From Pyrobaculum sp. 3827-6 (GTDB taxonomy: Archaea; Thermoproteota; Thermoprotei; Thermoproteales; Thermoproteaceae), in contig NZ_JAOTQN010000001.1 in NCBI RefSeq assembly GCF_025641885.1, positions 372,001 through 436,000 on the forward strand: DNA of 64,000 nucleotides, in the 5' to 3' direction. Numbering within the stretch: position 1 is the stretch's first letter; each line of letters begins with the position of its first letter. Positions 8,754 through 16,815 of the stretch are shown piece after piece. Made by a program: the position numbers and the translations under genes. The notes below the pieces were generated by a model, which saw nothing but the letters and a program-made list of their open reading frames with translations, was not told the origin of the DNA and did not search any database.

Positions 8754-9806
8754 GTGGCGGTGAGAATAGACGGCTCCTACGGAGAAGGCGGCGGCCAGAT
8801 ACTGAGGACCTCCATAGCCCTGTCGGCGCTTCTGGGCAGGCCGGTGGAGATTGTGAATATACGCGCAAAGAGGGCAAACCCCGGCCTCCAGCCGCAGCAC
8901 CTAACCGGCGTGAAGGCCGCGGCGCTCCTCACAGACGCCGAGGTCGTGGGAGCTGAGAAGGGCTCAACCCGCCTATACTTCAACCCCCGGACCCTTAAAT
9001 GCGGCAGATACAACATAGACATAGGCACCGCCGGAAGCATCTCGCTGGTTATACAGACGCTAACCCCCATACTCCTCTACGCCCCTTGCCCCACCGAGGT
9101 GGCTATAACCGGGGGCACCGACGTGGCCTGGGCCCCGCCCATAGACTACATGCGCCACGTATTCACCAAGGTGCTGGCGAGGTTCGGCGCGCAAGTCGCC
9201 ATTGAGCTAATCAAGCGGGGCCACTACCCCAAGGGCGGAGGGAAGGCGGTCCTCAAGGTCCAGCCCGTGGAGACGCTGTCGGCGGTCGACTCGCCGGAGT
9301 TCGGCAGACTCGTAGAGATAAGGGGGATTTCACACGCCGTTAACCTACCCCCGCACGTGGCTGAGAGACAGGCAAAAGCCGCCAGAGAGGCGCTGGAGAG
9401 GCGGGGCTACAAAGCCCAGCTGGACCTAGAGACGAGGAGCGACGGGCTGGGCCCCGGCAGCGGCGTGGTCCTCTGGGCGGTTTCAGACACAGGCAACGTA
9501 GTAGGCGGCGACGCCCTGGGGGAAAGGGGCAAGCCGGCGGAGGCCGTGGGGAAGGAGGCCGCCGAGAAGCTAGCCGCCACCCTAGCCTCCGGCTCCTCGC
9601 TAGACCCCCACATGGCCGACATGGCCGTGGTCTACATGGCACTGGCCCAAGGCACGAGCAGAATGTCAACCCCCGAACTCACCACCCACCTACAGACCAA
9701 CATATACATAGTTGAACAATTCCTCCCAGTAAAGTTTAAGGTAGAAAACATAGGCCGCCGCTATGTAATCCAAGTCGAGGGAGCGCCACAACACCGCAAA
9801 TATTGA
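8754..9806 (+). CDS. rtcA: RNA 3'-terminal phosphate cyclase
   Basis: The protein (350 residues from the GTG at 8754; GTG 8760 is also possible) starts with [18 protein letters not shown], the family N-terminus. It continues with GTAGSISLV, the HYPKGGG motif and the late LDPHMADM segment containing the catalytic histidine that is adenylated. RtcA converts RNA 3'-phosphates to 2',3'-cyclic phosphates using ATP. It is one of several RNA-processing genes in this window (tRNA 2'-phosphotransferase at 26814, Trm10 at 53729), fitting a genome with many tRNA introns. An ATG at 8673 in the same frame is rejected because it lies inside the psmB start. Confidence 0.93.
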   Translation: MAVRIDGSYGEGGGQILRTSIALSALLGRPVEIVNIRAKRANPGLQPQHLTGVKAAALLTDAEVVGAEKGSTRLYFNPRTLKCGRYNIDIGTAGSISLVIQTLTPILLYAPCPTEVAITGGTDVAWAPPIDYMRHVFTKVLARFGAQVAIELIKRGHYPKGGGKAVLKVQPVETLSAVDSPEFGRLVEIRGISHAVNLPPHVAERQAKAAREALERRGYKAQLDLETRSDGLGPGSGVVLWAVSDTGNVVGGDALGERGKPAEAVGKEAAEKLAATLASGSSLDPHMADMAVVYMALAQGTSRMSTPELTTHLQTNIYIVEQFLPVKFKVENIGRRYVIQVEGAPQHRKY

Positions 9807-9870
9807 CATCTGCAAAATTTTTATCTATTGATTTAGTTATAAAAATGTACAAATTTGATAAATCTTTTTT

Positions 9871-10229
9871 ATGTCTAGCTTAACTAGGTGGTGGTTCCGG
9901 CGCCGCGGTGGCGGCGGCGGATAGCTTCAAGCTGTCGTACAGATTTTCGACAGTGCCGGCTGGCAACGCTGTAGTCATAGCCTTTTCAAAAATGGGAAAT
10001 CTATTACGGAGTAACGTCTCTTGTAACCGCCGCGCTTACTGGCTCCTCCTAGCGCTCGGCGGAGATGCGCCAAAGCCGCTGGCCTACTTAACCGCCTCTC
10101 CAGAGTGCCAGGTTTGCCAAGTCCCCTCATTACTCCATTGGCCCCGGGCCCTTGTCGGCTCTCTCCTTAGCCGTCGTCTACGTGATGGCTACCGTCGCTG
10201 TGATCGCCTATCTTAAAGGCCGTGTATAA
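9871..10229 (+). pseudogene. Decayed protein-coding gene, product unknown
   Basis: A TATA-like TTATAAAAATG (about 9837-9847) precedes an ATG at 9871 at leaderless spacing. The frame MSSLTRWWFRRRG soon reaches a stop at the end of a GGC-repeat. Coding character then continues in a second frame (from about 9908) and, after about 10110, in a third frame ending at TAA 10227-10229 with a strongly hydrophobic tail (LSALSLAVVYVMATVAVIAYL), typical of a C-terminal membrane helix. I read this as a small membrane-protein gene broken by at least two frameshifts. The family is not recognisable. The alternative is spurious open frames in a GC-rich gap. Confidence 0.4.
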
Positions 10230-10260
10230 CGATCTGCCAGTCCACACGTCTCTCCTAGCC

Positions 10261-10650
10261 TCAGATTATCACGCTTTTCACCTCCGGCAACCTTTCCCAG
10301 TCCTTGTCTCGAGTCACCACCACGGCGTTTAGCTTTAAAGCCGCGGCGGAAATCAGAGCGTCGCCGGGGTTGACCCCCCTTTCTAACACCCAGCGGGTGG
10401 CCGCGGCGACGTCTTGAATAGACAGGTCATCCACCAGCCTCAGCCCCACCTCCTCCATCAAAAGTGGTAGCATTTTTATAAGCCTCAAATACCCCTCCCT
10501 CCTAGCCCCCGAGGAGGAGTCAGCAGACTTCTTAGCCCACACCAAGTACTCAAGCACCGCTACAGAAGTGACGTACCTCTCTCTGCACTGGAGCACAGAG
10601 TCAAGCCTCTTAGAGACTAAGACCGAGGTGTCGACGACACACCTCTCCAT
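10261..10650 (-). CDS. vapC: VapC-type PIN-domain toxin
   Basis: A PIN-domain ribonuclease of 129 residues. Asp7 (VVDTSVL), the Glu in AVLEYL near 34, Asp97 (NPGDALI) and Asp115 (TRDKD) form the acidic Mg2+ site. It overlaps the upstream antitoxin gene by 34 bases and is co-transcribed with it. VapC toxins usually cut specific tRNAs or rRNA; the target cannot be read from sequence. Length and active-site residues look intact. Confidence 0.88.
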   Translation of the reverse strand: MERCVVDTSVLVSKRLDSVLQCRERYVTSVAVLEYLVWAKKSADSSSGARREGYLRLIKMLPLLMEEVGLRLVDDLSIQDVAAATRWVLERGVNPGDALISAAALKLNAVVVTRDKDWERLPEVKSVII

Positions 10651-10883
10651 ATCTCCTCCTCAACCAGCCTCTCCACCTCCTCAGGCGCCGGCTCCCCCAC
10701 CACGTCTAGAAGCCTGTAGTAAGCGTCTAAAACAGCCCGAATCCCCTCAGACCTCACCCGCTCGGCCAGCTGTTTGTCCGGCGTTATGAAAAACCCGCCG
10801 CCGAGCTTCACAACGTACAGCCTCCTCCCGGCGTACTCCCTCCCAATAACAATCCGGCCCCTCCCGTCGACCTTTCTCAACAC
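10617..10883 (-). CDS. vapB: AbrB/MazE-type VapB antitoxin
   Basis: A small protein (88 residues from the GTG at 10883) with an N-terminal swapped-hairpin AbrB-like DNA-binding domain (KVDGRGRIVIGREYAGRR) and an acidic C-terminal half (PEEVERLVEEE) likely to bind the PIN toxin encoded just downstream. An upstream GTG at 10895 is in frame, but TATATAAAA at 10904-10912 lies too close to it; the start at 10883 gives the usual leaderless spacing. It probably autoregulates the operon through this promoter. Confidence 0.8.
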   Translation of the reverse strand: MLRKVDGRGRIVIGREYAGRRLYVVKLGGGFFITPDKQLAERVRSEGIRAVLDAYYRLLDVVGEPAPEEVERLVEEEIWRGVSSTPRS

Positions 10884-11184
10884 GTCCCACAACACCGACC
10901 CACTATATAAAACTTACGCCCCCTCCCGCCGCCTCGCCTTACCCTTTAAAGAGAGCCTCCTGTAGACCAGCCACCACAGCCTGCAACGCCAGGGCCCACG
11001 CGACATCGGCGCCCGGGATCCCGTCCCCCCGGCACCCCCGGAGAATAGAAAGTGGGTGTTTTGAAATACACCTAGAGAGTGGGCGGCATCAAGTCTTCCC
11101 TATGTACTTCATGTTCTTAGATACGGTCTCCCACTAACGTTACCTGGCTAAGCTGAGGAACCAGAGGAGCCTTGGAAAAAGCCT
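10884..11184. other. Gap without recognised gene
   Basis: This stretch holds the vapB promoter (about 10900-10915) and the region downstream of the heme O synthase gene. I see no convincing frame, RNA or repeat in the rest; short frames crossing it have no start signals or recognisable residues. Confidence 0.4.
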
Positions 11185-12021
11185 TCAGTGGATGAGGAGC
11201 GCCAGGAGGAAAAAGGTGAGGACTGGGCTCGACATTTTGTACATCTTCCACATAGATGCGTCGTCTCTCTTCTTAAGAACTAGAAGGCTTGAGTAAAGCG
11301 ACATGGCGGCCCCAAGGGCTACTAGCAGTAGCCCGGCGCCCAGCCCCACGAAGGCTAGGTAAAGCACAACGGCGTACAAAGCGCTTAGGATATTCATAGA
11401 GGTTATCACGAGCTGAGAGGTTCCTAGACTCACCACGGTGGGTAGCATGGGGACGCCCGCCTTGATGTAATCTGCTCTGTATCTGTATACCAGTGCCCAT
11501 ATGTGGGCTGGGATCCAGAGATATATGGCGAAGGAGAGGAGGACAGCCGGTAGATCTACGTAGCCCCTCCCCAGGGCGTATCCGCCGAGGAACGTGGCGT
11601 TGCCTGCGAAGCCGCCCGCCAGTACGTTTAGCCAGCTCCTCCTCTTGAGCCAGATGGTGTACACCACGGCGTAGAAAAACCACCCCAGCGCCGTGAAGAA
11701 GGCGACGAGGGGAGTTAGGAAGACAAACGCCACTGCGACGCCCGCCGCCGATAGAGCGAGGGAGTAGATAAGGGCGGCCCTCGGGTCGACGAGGCCGCGG
11801 GGCAGGGGTCTATTTGCTGTGCGGGCCATCCTCGCGTCTATGTCCCTCTCCCAGTAGTGGTTAAAAGCTGCGGATCCTCCCGTGGATAGCGCCGCGGCTA
11901 CAAGAAGCCACAGCAACTTCTGCAAGTCCACCGCAGGAGTTGCATAGACGTAGCCCGCCGCGCTTGCAAGCACGAGTAGCCATATTACGCGCGGCTTCAG
12001 TAAAATAAGATAGGGCGACAT
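11185..12021 (-). CDS. ctaB: Heme O synthase (protoheme IX farnesyltransferase)
   Basis: A UbiA-type polyprenyltransferase of 278 residues with about nine hydrophobic segments. The prenyl-diphosphate-binding motif [19 protein letters not shown] near residues 54-72 contains the N-x3-D-x3-D signature of CtaB/CyoE, and a second Asp-containing loop ([16 protein letters not shown]) is near 180-195. It adds a farnesyl or larger prenyl chain to heme b, giving heme O for heme-copper oxidases. Its presence indicates an aerobic or microaerobic branch, consistent with the cytochrome bd genes at 31603-34354. No oxidase subunit is adjacent. Confidence 0.93.
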   Translation of the reverse strand: MSPYLILLKPRVIWLLVLASAAGYVYATPAVDLQKLLWLLVAAALSTGGSAAFNHYWERDIDARMARTANRPLPRGLVDPRAALIYSLALSAAGVAVAFVFLTPLVAFFTALGWFFYAVVYTIWLKRRSWLNVLAGGFAGNATFLGGYALGRGYVDLPAVLLSFAIYLWIPAHIWALVYRYRADYIKAGVPMLPTVVSLGTSQLVITSMNILSALYAVVLYLAFVGLGAGLLLVALGAAMSLYSSLLVLKKRDDASMWKMYKMSSPVLTFFLLALLIH

Positions 12022-12172
12022 ATCTATGTTGATAAGTGGCGTTATAAAAATTTAGCGTAAATAACATTGGGGGGAGCTAGGAGGAAGTCTGTCTCTGTGA
12101 CAACCTCGGCGAATTATCTTCCGAGGATGTACGATCTCCGAGAGGCGCGGTCCCGCCATGTGCCGTCCCTCA

Positions 12173-12433
12173 CTACGACACCGCTGAGCGAACCCCCGCG
12201 AGAGATATCAATGTAGATGGCCAGCGCGGCGCCTCCCCTTCCAGCAAGTTATAAACGTACATGGCGGCGTAGGCCGAGGGCAGTGGCCGCCAAGAGGCTG
12301 GAGTTGACGTGAAGACTAACCGGGGGCGGGGCCCGGGAGAGGCGCTCAAAGGACAGACAAGGGTGGACGTGTACCGCCAGGAGATGGTGAGGAGTAATCC
12401 CCCGGCGCGGAAGGCGAGGGCCCCCCACTGCAC
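12173..12433 (-). CDS. Possible small protein downstream of the regulator gene
   Basis: An 86-residue frame starting with GTG immediately after the regulator's stop codon. The N-terminus is mildly hydrophobic (ALAFRAGGLLLTISW). I recognise no family. It may be the last gene of the decaying unit at 12173-13364 or simply a chance frame in GC-rich DNA. The remaining 12022-12172 stretch carries only the ctaB promoter and shows no other gene. Confidence 0.25.
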   Translation of the reverse strand: MQWGALAFRAGGLLLTISWRYTSTLVCPLSASPGPRPRLVFTSTPASWRPLPSAYAAMYVYNLLEGEAPRWPSTLISLAGVRSAVS

Positions 12434-12865
12434 CTAGGCGGTGTCAGACCCTTGACTCGGTCTTTGTTGCCGGAGTAGCTCCATAAATACGTCAACCAGA
12501 TCTTTCTGGACGCATGGATAACCCACCGCCTTGCACAGAGCCTCTTTAGTGACATACGTGCCCAGTTGCCTAACAACCGAGGGCCTGAGCCTCGCCTCCC
12601 TCACCACGTATATCGCCGCAGCAATTCCCTCGTCTAAGCCCTTTGGGAAGTACCGGGGGCGTTGCGCCAGGTCCACCACGTAGATTTCCCCCGTCCGTAA
12701 CAGTTTAGTAATCCAGTACTGGGCAGTCCCCACCGGGATGGAGAGCTCCCTCACGAGTTCTCTGAAGTGGGGGCCGGGACAGCTCCGCAGGTACTGGAGT
12801 ATGGAGGCGCTAATCACGGCTTCTGGATGCGGGTACTGGCTCCGGGGGCGTCTTGACCTCCTCAA
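12434..12865 (-). CDS. Double winged-helix transcriptional regulator
   Basis: The 143 residues contain a winged helix-turn-helix at about 15-70 (ILQYLRSCPGPHFRELVRELSIPVGTAQYWITKLLRTGEIYVV, recognition helix VGTAQYWITKL), followed by a second helical region at about 95-135 that resembles another HTH unit (RQLGTYVTKEALCKAV). Such two-wing proteins occur as archaeal regulators, often coupled to a membrane or extracellular sensor. It starts with TTG and overlaps the upstream frame by 56 bases, which suggests either translational coupling or a lost fusion. Target genes are unknown. Confidence 0.65.
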   Translation of the reverse strand: MRRSRRPRSQYPHPEAVISASILQYLRSCPGPHFRELVRELSIPVGTAQYWITKLLRTGEIYVVDLAQRPRYFPKGLDEGIAAAIYVVREARLRPSVVRQLGTYVTKEALCKAVGYPCVQKDLVDVFMELLRQQRPSQGSDTA

Positions 12866-13364
12866 CGCGGCCGCGGCTCTGCGTCAGCTGAATCACCGCG
12901 CCTTTCCTCACCGTGTCTACATCGCCGGTGGGCGTTACGTGATGGGTAAGGCAGCCGAACCTCACGGCGGAGAAGAGCCTCGCGCGTATCTTCTGCACAG
13001 TCTTAACCGTGAGGACGCCGTCGAGCATTGTGACATACATCTCGGCATGAGTGTCCTGGGGCGCCGAGATCGACGATACGCATACCCGGCGGAGAGCTGG
13101 GTTTATGAAGGTGAAGCCCGCCACCGCGGCGCCACTAGGCACCACCTCAACGTAGATGTTCGACACAGCCACGGGGGCTACACGACGAGAATAGCGGCTA
13201 GTAGGGACAGCTACACGACCCACCATATGTATTTCGTCTTGCAGAGCCGCCGTGAATATGGGAAACGAAATGAGTCTAAGGAAGTGGTCCATGTTGGCGT
13301 CGCCGATGCTCATCACAAAGCTCGTAAACATATAGAGGTAGAGGAAGAACTGGCTTAAAAACAA
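12810..13364 (-). CDS. Membrane/secreted protein upstream of the regulator, possibly truncated
   Basis: A frame of 184 residues with a hydrophobic N-terminus (LSQFFLYLYMFTSFVMSI) and a later beta-rich part with no recognised domain. The same frame continues upstream with hydrophobic residues (LPFAVVLATVVSPI) up to a strong TATATAAG-rich promoter near 13470-13490, but is cut by TGA at 13410-13412. So the original protein may have begun near 13450 and lost its first membrane segment. Alternatively translation begins at TTG 13364 or ATG 13331. It overlaps the downstream winged-helix gene, so it may be the sensor partner of that regulator. Confidence 0.45.
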   Translation of the reverse strand: MFLSQFFLYLYMFTSFVMSIGDANMDHFLRLISFPIFTAALQDEIHMVGRVAVPTSRYSRRVAPVAVSNIYVEVVPSGAAVAGFTFINPALRRVCVSSISAPQDTHAEMYVTMLDGVLTVKTVQKIRARLFSAVRFGCLTHHVTPTGDVDTVRKGAVIQLTQSRGRVEEVKTPPEPVPASRSRD

Positions 13365-13630
13365 CGCGGCGATGGGGGGTAACCACGTGGAGGACGAAGC
13401 GGCCCAGCGTCAACGTATCGGTGACACAACGGTGGCTAGAACCACGGCAAATGGCAGAGATAGACAATATATATCTTATATATCTTAGTCAAAGAACCAT
13501 GCCCCCTCTTATTTAAAACTAACATAGCCACGCCCCTCGCCAGCCTCGCAGAGGCGGTGGTGGTGCTGGTATGGATAATCCACGCCGCCGTGATGATACT
13601 GCGAGAGGGGGCGATCCCGCCGAAGCCGCC

Positions 13631-14119
13631 CTAGGAGGCCCGCGGCCTGGCCTTCTCCGCCACGTAGCTGGCGAGCGTCCTCACGTCCTCCTCTACTGAT
13701 GCGAGCCTTGTATATCTGCTCAACACGCCGCTCTTGTCTAGTCCGTTGTATTGAAATTCATGGAGGTTAAGCGCGGTGTTTGCGTAGTGGATAAGCTCCT
13801 CCCCCTCGGCCGCGGCGAGGTCCCTAGCCACTTCAAGCATCTGGCCAGTTGGCATAACTGCGATAAGCCAGTCAACGTAGAGCACTCTTCTTCCTCCTTT
13901 CGTTGTCTTTACTCCGGGGTGCCGTGCCGCCAGCGTATCTCTATGTCTAGCCGCAAGCGCCGCTAGCAACGCCTTGAAGGCTTGGAAGGCTTTTCCAGCC
14001 GCGTTTCTATACATCCCAGCCTCTAGAAACTTCAAAGCCAGCTCGGCCTCGTACAGCGCTTCTTTGATCCTGCCCTCTATATACTTCTCCAGATCTCGCA
14101 ATGGCTTCTCCAGCTCCAC
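13631..14119 (-). CDS. PaREP1-family protein
   Basis: A helical protein of 162 residues with the family core EALYEAELALKFLEAGMYRNAAGKAFQAFKALLAALA (about 19-55) and a late HYANTALNLHEFQYNG motif. PaREP1 proteins form a repeated gene family first noted in Pyrobaculum; they resemble HEPN-type helical bundles, but their function is unknown. A second member lies at 61965-62540 and shares AGKAFQA(W/F)KA and ANTALNLHE(F/Y)QY. A GTTTAATAC box stands about 25 bases before the GTG start. Its stop codon overlaps a short opposite-strand frame that I do not accept as a gene. Confidence 0.88.
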   Translation of the reverse strand: MELEKPLRDLEKYIEGRIKEALYEAELALKFLEAGMYRNAAGKAFQAFKALLAALAARHRDTLAARHPGVKTTKGGRRVLYVDWLIAVMPTGQMLEVARDLAAAEGEELIHYANTALNLHEFQYNGLDKSGVLSRYTRLASVEEDVRTLASYVAEKARPRAS

Positions 14120-14154
14120 GCCACCACTGGCGGCTGGGTATTAAACTCTTTGCT

Positions 14155-15195
14155 CTACGCCCCCCTGGCCCTCGCCCTGAGCTTCTCCAGCGCCTGGGGG
14201 ACGTAGTACTTGTGGAGTACGTGGTCGACCACCTCCTTGGTGCCTTGGCAGTTGAGGGTGGAGATTTCGGCCGCCGGGTTAAAAAGGGCCCTGGCCCTCT
14301 CCAGCTCCTGGGGGGTGGCTATGTCGATTTTGTTCAACACCGCCACGGCGGGGGCTGTGAACTCCGTCTTTATCTCCCTCCAGAGGCTTGCCTGCGTCTC
14401 TAGGCTGTAGCCGCTGTGGGGTGTGGGGTCTGCGATGAAGATAATCGCCCCGGCTAGGTGTCTGAGGGCTAGGACTGCCTGCCTCTCTATCTTGTTTCTC
14501 TGGGACAGCGGCCTGTCGAGGAGTCCAGGCGTGTCTATCACCTGGATCTTGTCGCCTTTTAGATGTATGTGGCCTAGGTGTATCTGCTTGGTGGTGAAGG
14601 GGTACTCGGCCACCTCTGGCCTCGCAGTGGATACACATCTCACGAAGCTACTCTTCCCCACGTTGGGCGCGCCGGCGACGACGATTGTGAAGAGGTTTGG
14701 GTCTATGGAGGGGAGCCTCCTTAGGAAGGTGGCTACATCCCTCAGCTTCTCCAGCTCTGGCCCGAGGTCGTTTAGGAGGTCGATTATCCGCGCCTTGTAC
14801 ATCTGCCTAGCCCTTAGGAGCGTCCTCTTGTCGGGGGCGGTGCGCACCGCCGTGATGGCCTCCTTGGCTATGGCCCTCACGGCTAGGTGGGCGTTGCCAA
14901 CCTTAGCCACGGCGTGTTTGTAAAGCTGGGCGCCGAAAACCACGTCCACGAGGTCCCGGTAGAAGGGGTGCAGGCGGTCTAGGAAGGGCATCCCAAGGGC
15001 CATCTTTCTGAGGGTGGACGCCAGGGCCTTCCCGGAGGCGACTATCCTCTTGATTTCCAGCCTCTTCTGCTTGAGGAAGGCGGGCTCCGCCGTGGAGCCC
15101 CGGGCCTCTTCTCTCCCATACGCCGCGAGGAACATGGAGATGAGCTCGTCCACCGTGTATACGTAGGGGAGCTTCGCCTTGTCCACAACCTCCAC
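14155..15195 (-). CDS. NOG1-like GTP-binding protein
   Basis: A TRAFAC-class GTPase of the Obg/NOG1 group, 346 residues from the GTG at 15195. It has an N-terminal helical domain of about 165 residues, then G1 GAPNVGKSS (about 175-183), G2 in the YPFTT region, G3 DTPGLLD (about 221-227) and G4 NKID. NOG1 proteins act in large ribosomal subunit assembly. The upstream frame extends to 15267 but would cover the divergent gene and its promoter; the TATA-like box at about 15210-15222 fits starts at 15195 or 15186. Length is close to archaeal members. Confidence 0.88.
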   Translation of the reverse strand: MEVVDKAKLPYVYTVDELISMFLAAYGREEARGSTAEPAFLKQKRLEIKRIVASGKALASTLRKMALGMPFLDRLHPFYRDLVDVVFGAQLYKHAVAKVGNAHLAVRAIAKEAITAVRTAPDKRTLLRARQMYKARIIDLLNDLGPELEKLRDVATFLRRLPSIDPNLFTIVVAGAPNVGKSSFVRCVSTARPEVAEYPFTTKQIHLGHIHLKGDKIQVIDTPGLLDRPLSQRNKIERQAVLALRHLAGAIIFIADPTPHSGYSLETQASLWREIKTEFTAPAVAVLNKIDIATPQELERARALFNPAAEISTLNCQGTKEVVDHVLHKYYVPQALEKLRARARGA

Positions 15196-15207
15196 GCACG
15201 GCGGCGG

Positions 15208-15224
15208 CCACTTATATAAATACT
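15208..15224. promoter_or_regulatory. Single near-symmetric TATA box serving divergent genes
   Basis: CTTATATAAATA at 15211-15222 lies about 20-26 bases from the GTG at 15195 (minus) and from the GTG at 15236 (plus). Both flanking genes appear to depend on this one A/T island in GC-rich surroundings, implying bidirectional or competing transcription. Confidence 0.5.
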
Positions 15225-15235
15225 TTGTATTACAC

Positions 15236-16015
15236 GTGGCCATCGCCCTCCTCACCGACTTCGGCACCAGGGACTACTTCGTCGCGGCGATGAAGGGAGT
15301 GATCCTCTCCATAAACCCCAGAGCTGTGGTTGTGGACATCACCCACGAGGTGCCTCCGCAAGACGTGTGGACCGGGGCTTTCATCCTCGCCTCGGCCTAC
15401 AAGTGGTTTCCAAAGGGGACCATCTTCGTCGCCGTCGTCGACCCGGGCGTGGGCACCGAGAGGGCGCCGCTTCTGCTGAGAACCAGGCGGTACTTCTTCG
15501 TGGGGCCTGACAACGGTGTGCTTTCCCTCGCCGCTGAGGAGGACGGCGTGGAGGAGGTGTATAGAATAGAGGCGAGGCTCCCACGGCTCTCCGCCACCTT
15601 CCACGGCCGCGACGTCTTCGCCCCAGCCGCGGCGTATCTCTCGCTGGGGGTGGAGCCCCGGATGCTCGGCACGCCGGCGGCCGCATGGGTAAGGCTGGGG
15701 AGGCCCTCCGCCGAGGTGGCCGGGGGCGAGATAAGAGCCCGGACGATTTACGTAGACAGGTTTGGCAACGTCTACACCTCGGCGCGGGGGGAGGTGTTCC
15801 AAATCGCCTCGTGGGGGGATGTGCTGTGTATCGAGGTGGGGGGTCGGGTGATAGAGGCCAAGTTTGTAGAGACCTACGGCAGAGCCCGGCCGGGGGAGAC
15901 CGTGGCTCTTATAAACAGCGAGGGGTATCTAGAGGTTGCTGTGGCCATGGGAAGCGCCGCGGCGGCGCACGGCCTCAAGGCGGGCCTCGATTTAAAAATC
16001 CGGAGGTGCAGTTAG
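15236..16015 (+). CDS. SAM hydrolase / SAM hydroxide adenosyltransferase family (DUF62)
   Basis: The 259 residues match the family that splits S-adenosylmethionine to adenosine and methionine. The N-terminal LLTDFGTRDYFVAAMKG, the VVDPGVGTER loop, GPDNGVLS, the FHGRDVFAPAA segment and the C-terminal DRFGNVYTS are conserved blocks of the fold related to fluorinases; Asp in TDFG and the DxFGN region form the active site. GTG 15236 is preferred over the upstream frame because of the TATA spacing. The physiological role of these enzymes in archaea is not established, although SAM removal is a plausible function. Confidence 0.9.
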   Translation: MAIALLTDFGTRDYFVAAMKGVILSINPRAVVVDITHEVPPQDVWTGAFILASAYKWFPKGTIFVAVVDPGVGTERAPLLLRTRRYFFVGPDNGVLSLAAEEDGVEEVYRIEARLPRLSATFHGRDVFAPAAAYLSLGVEPRMLGTPAAAWVRLGRPSAEVAGGEIRARTIYVDRFGNVYTSARGEVFQIASWGDVLCIEVGGRVIEAKFVETYGRARPGETVALINSEGYLEVAVAMGSAAAAHGLKAGLDLKIRRCS

Positions 16016-16018
16016 ACG

Positions 16019-16070
16019 GTGATGAGCTAGCGCCGCCGCACTGCATAAGTGAAGAAGGCCGTTAAACTGA
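16019..16070 (+). ncRNA. Candidate C/D-box guide sRNA
   Basis: Starting four bases after the upstream stop codon: a perfect C box GTGATGA (16019-16025), a weak D' CTGC (16041-16044), C' GTGAAGA (16049-16055) with one mismatch, and D box CTGA (16067-16070). Spacers are 15, 4 and 11 bases, and the total of about 52 bases is the size expected for archaeal 2'-O-methylation guides. The D-guide is AGGCCGTTAAA. Weak points are the D' box and the lack of a clear terminal stem. Confidence 0.45.
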
Positions 16071-16181
16071 TGACGTGTGGCCTCTGGCGTACGCGGAGCT
16101 ATCACAGCGGCCCCCGAGGGCCCCTCCGCCCCAAGCATACATAGCTGAGCCGTTAAAAAATTTACCCCGCAAAAAATCGGG

Positions 16182-16451
16182 TTATTTCTCCTGAGGTGGC
16201 TTCGCGGTCTTCTTAACGTAGAATATAAGCGATCTCCTATTCAGCACGACGTGGGCGGCGGCGAAGGCTAGTATGGAGAAGGCGGCGTATGTGTGGATGT
16301 TCTTCCACATATTTTTGGTAGCTCCGAGAATTATCTGGTGGCCGCTACCCGGCCCGGAGGGGGCGAAGTACAGCACCAAGCCCGACAACGCCAACATGAT
16401 CCCGGCGGTGGCTAGTAGGTAGATAACTACGGCTCTGATAAACCAACTCAT
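16182..16451 (-). CDS. Small two-helix membrane protein (DUF4405-like)
   Basis: From ATG 16451 the protein has 89 residues and two membrane segments (about 3-28 and 53-72). A His sits in the loop (NIHTYAAF) and another at the end of helix 2 (AAHVVLN), a pattern seen in small cytochrome-b-like DUF4405 proteins that may bind heme. An earlier in-frame GTG (16469) is less likely because the start at 16451 overlaps the stop of the small upstream gene as ATGA, a usual sign of coupling. The role is unknown; it may be a small respiratory-chain or electron-transfer subunit. Confidence 0.7.
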   Translation of the reverse strand: MSWFIRAVVIYLLATAGIMLALSGLVLYFAPSGPGSGHQIILGATKNMWKNIHTYAAFSILAFAAAHVVLNRRSLIFYVKKTAKPPQEK

Positions 16452-16624
16452 GACCTCCCCCCGCGCCACTGCCTACCGACAGCGGCAGTAGTGGTGTTTG
16501 TGACGTCGCCATGCCTAGCCGTTTCATTATCTTCATGGCTACTTGTATAGGCCGCTAGTAGCAGTATTACAGTTATGTACAGCGCTATTATTGTTATTGT
16601 GATTATTAGGTGTTTCGAGACCAT
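16448..16624 (-). CDS. 58-residue single-helix membrane protein
   Basis: A short gene, ATG at 16622-16624 and TGA at 16448-16450. It encodes a very hydrophobic helix (LIITITIIALYITVILLLAA, about 6-25), then a polar tail rich in Thr, Asn and His. A CTAAAAATTC box is centred about 28 bases upstream, and the ATGA overlap with the following two-helix protein shows an operon. I recognise no family. Hydrophobic pattern, promoter and coupling together support a real gene that length cut-offs would miss. Confidence 0.65.
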   Translation of the reverse strand: MVSKHLIITITIIALYITVILLLAAYTSSHEDNETARHGDVTNTTTAAVGRQWRGGRS

Positions 16625-16815
16625 AGCCGCTTCGATGCAGGCAGAATTTTTAGACTACGCTAGAAACTACGTGCGGAACTTTGGCGAATCTCTGCGGAAT
16701 TCACAGCCCTGCGCCGATTGACGGTGGATAGGGGGCTTGGGCGTGTATGTAAAAATATGTACCGGCAGGCCGATGGGGCGCGGTAAGTTTTTTATCTGGG
16801 TGCGGCGGTGGATAT

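Noticed and set aside
13557-13634. Short plus-strand frame coding VVVLVWIIHAAVMILREG, looking like a membrane helix.
   Set aside because: Only 25 codons from the first possible start, no matching promoter spacing, and overlaps the end of the PaREP1 gene.
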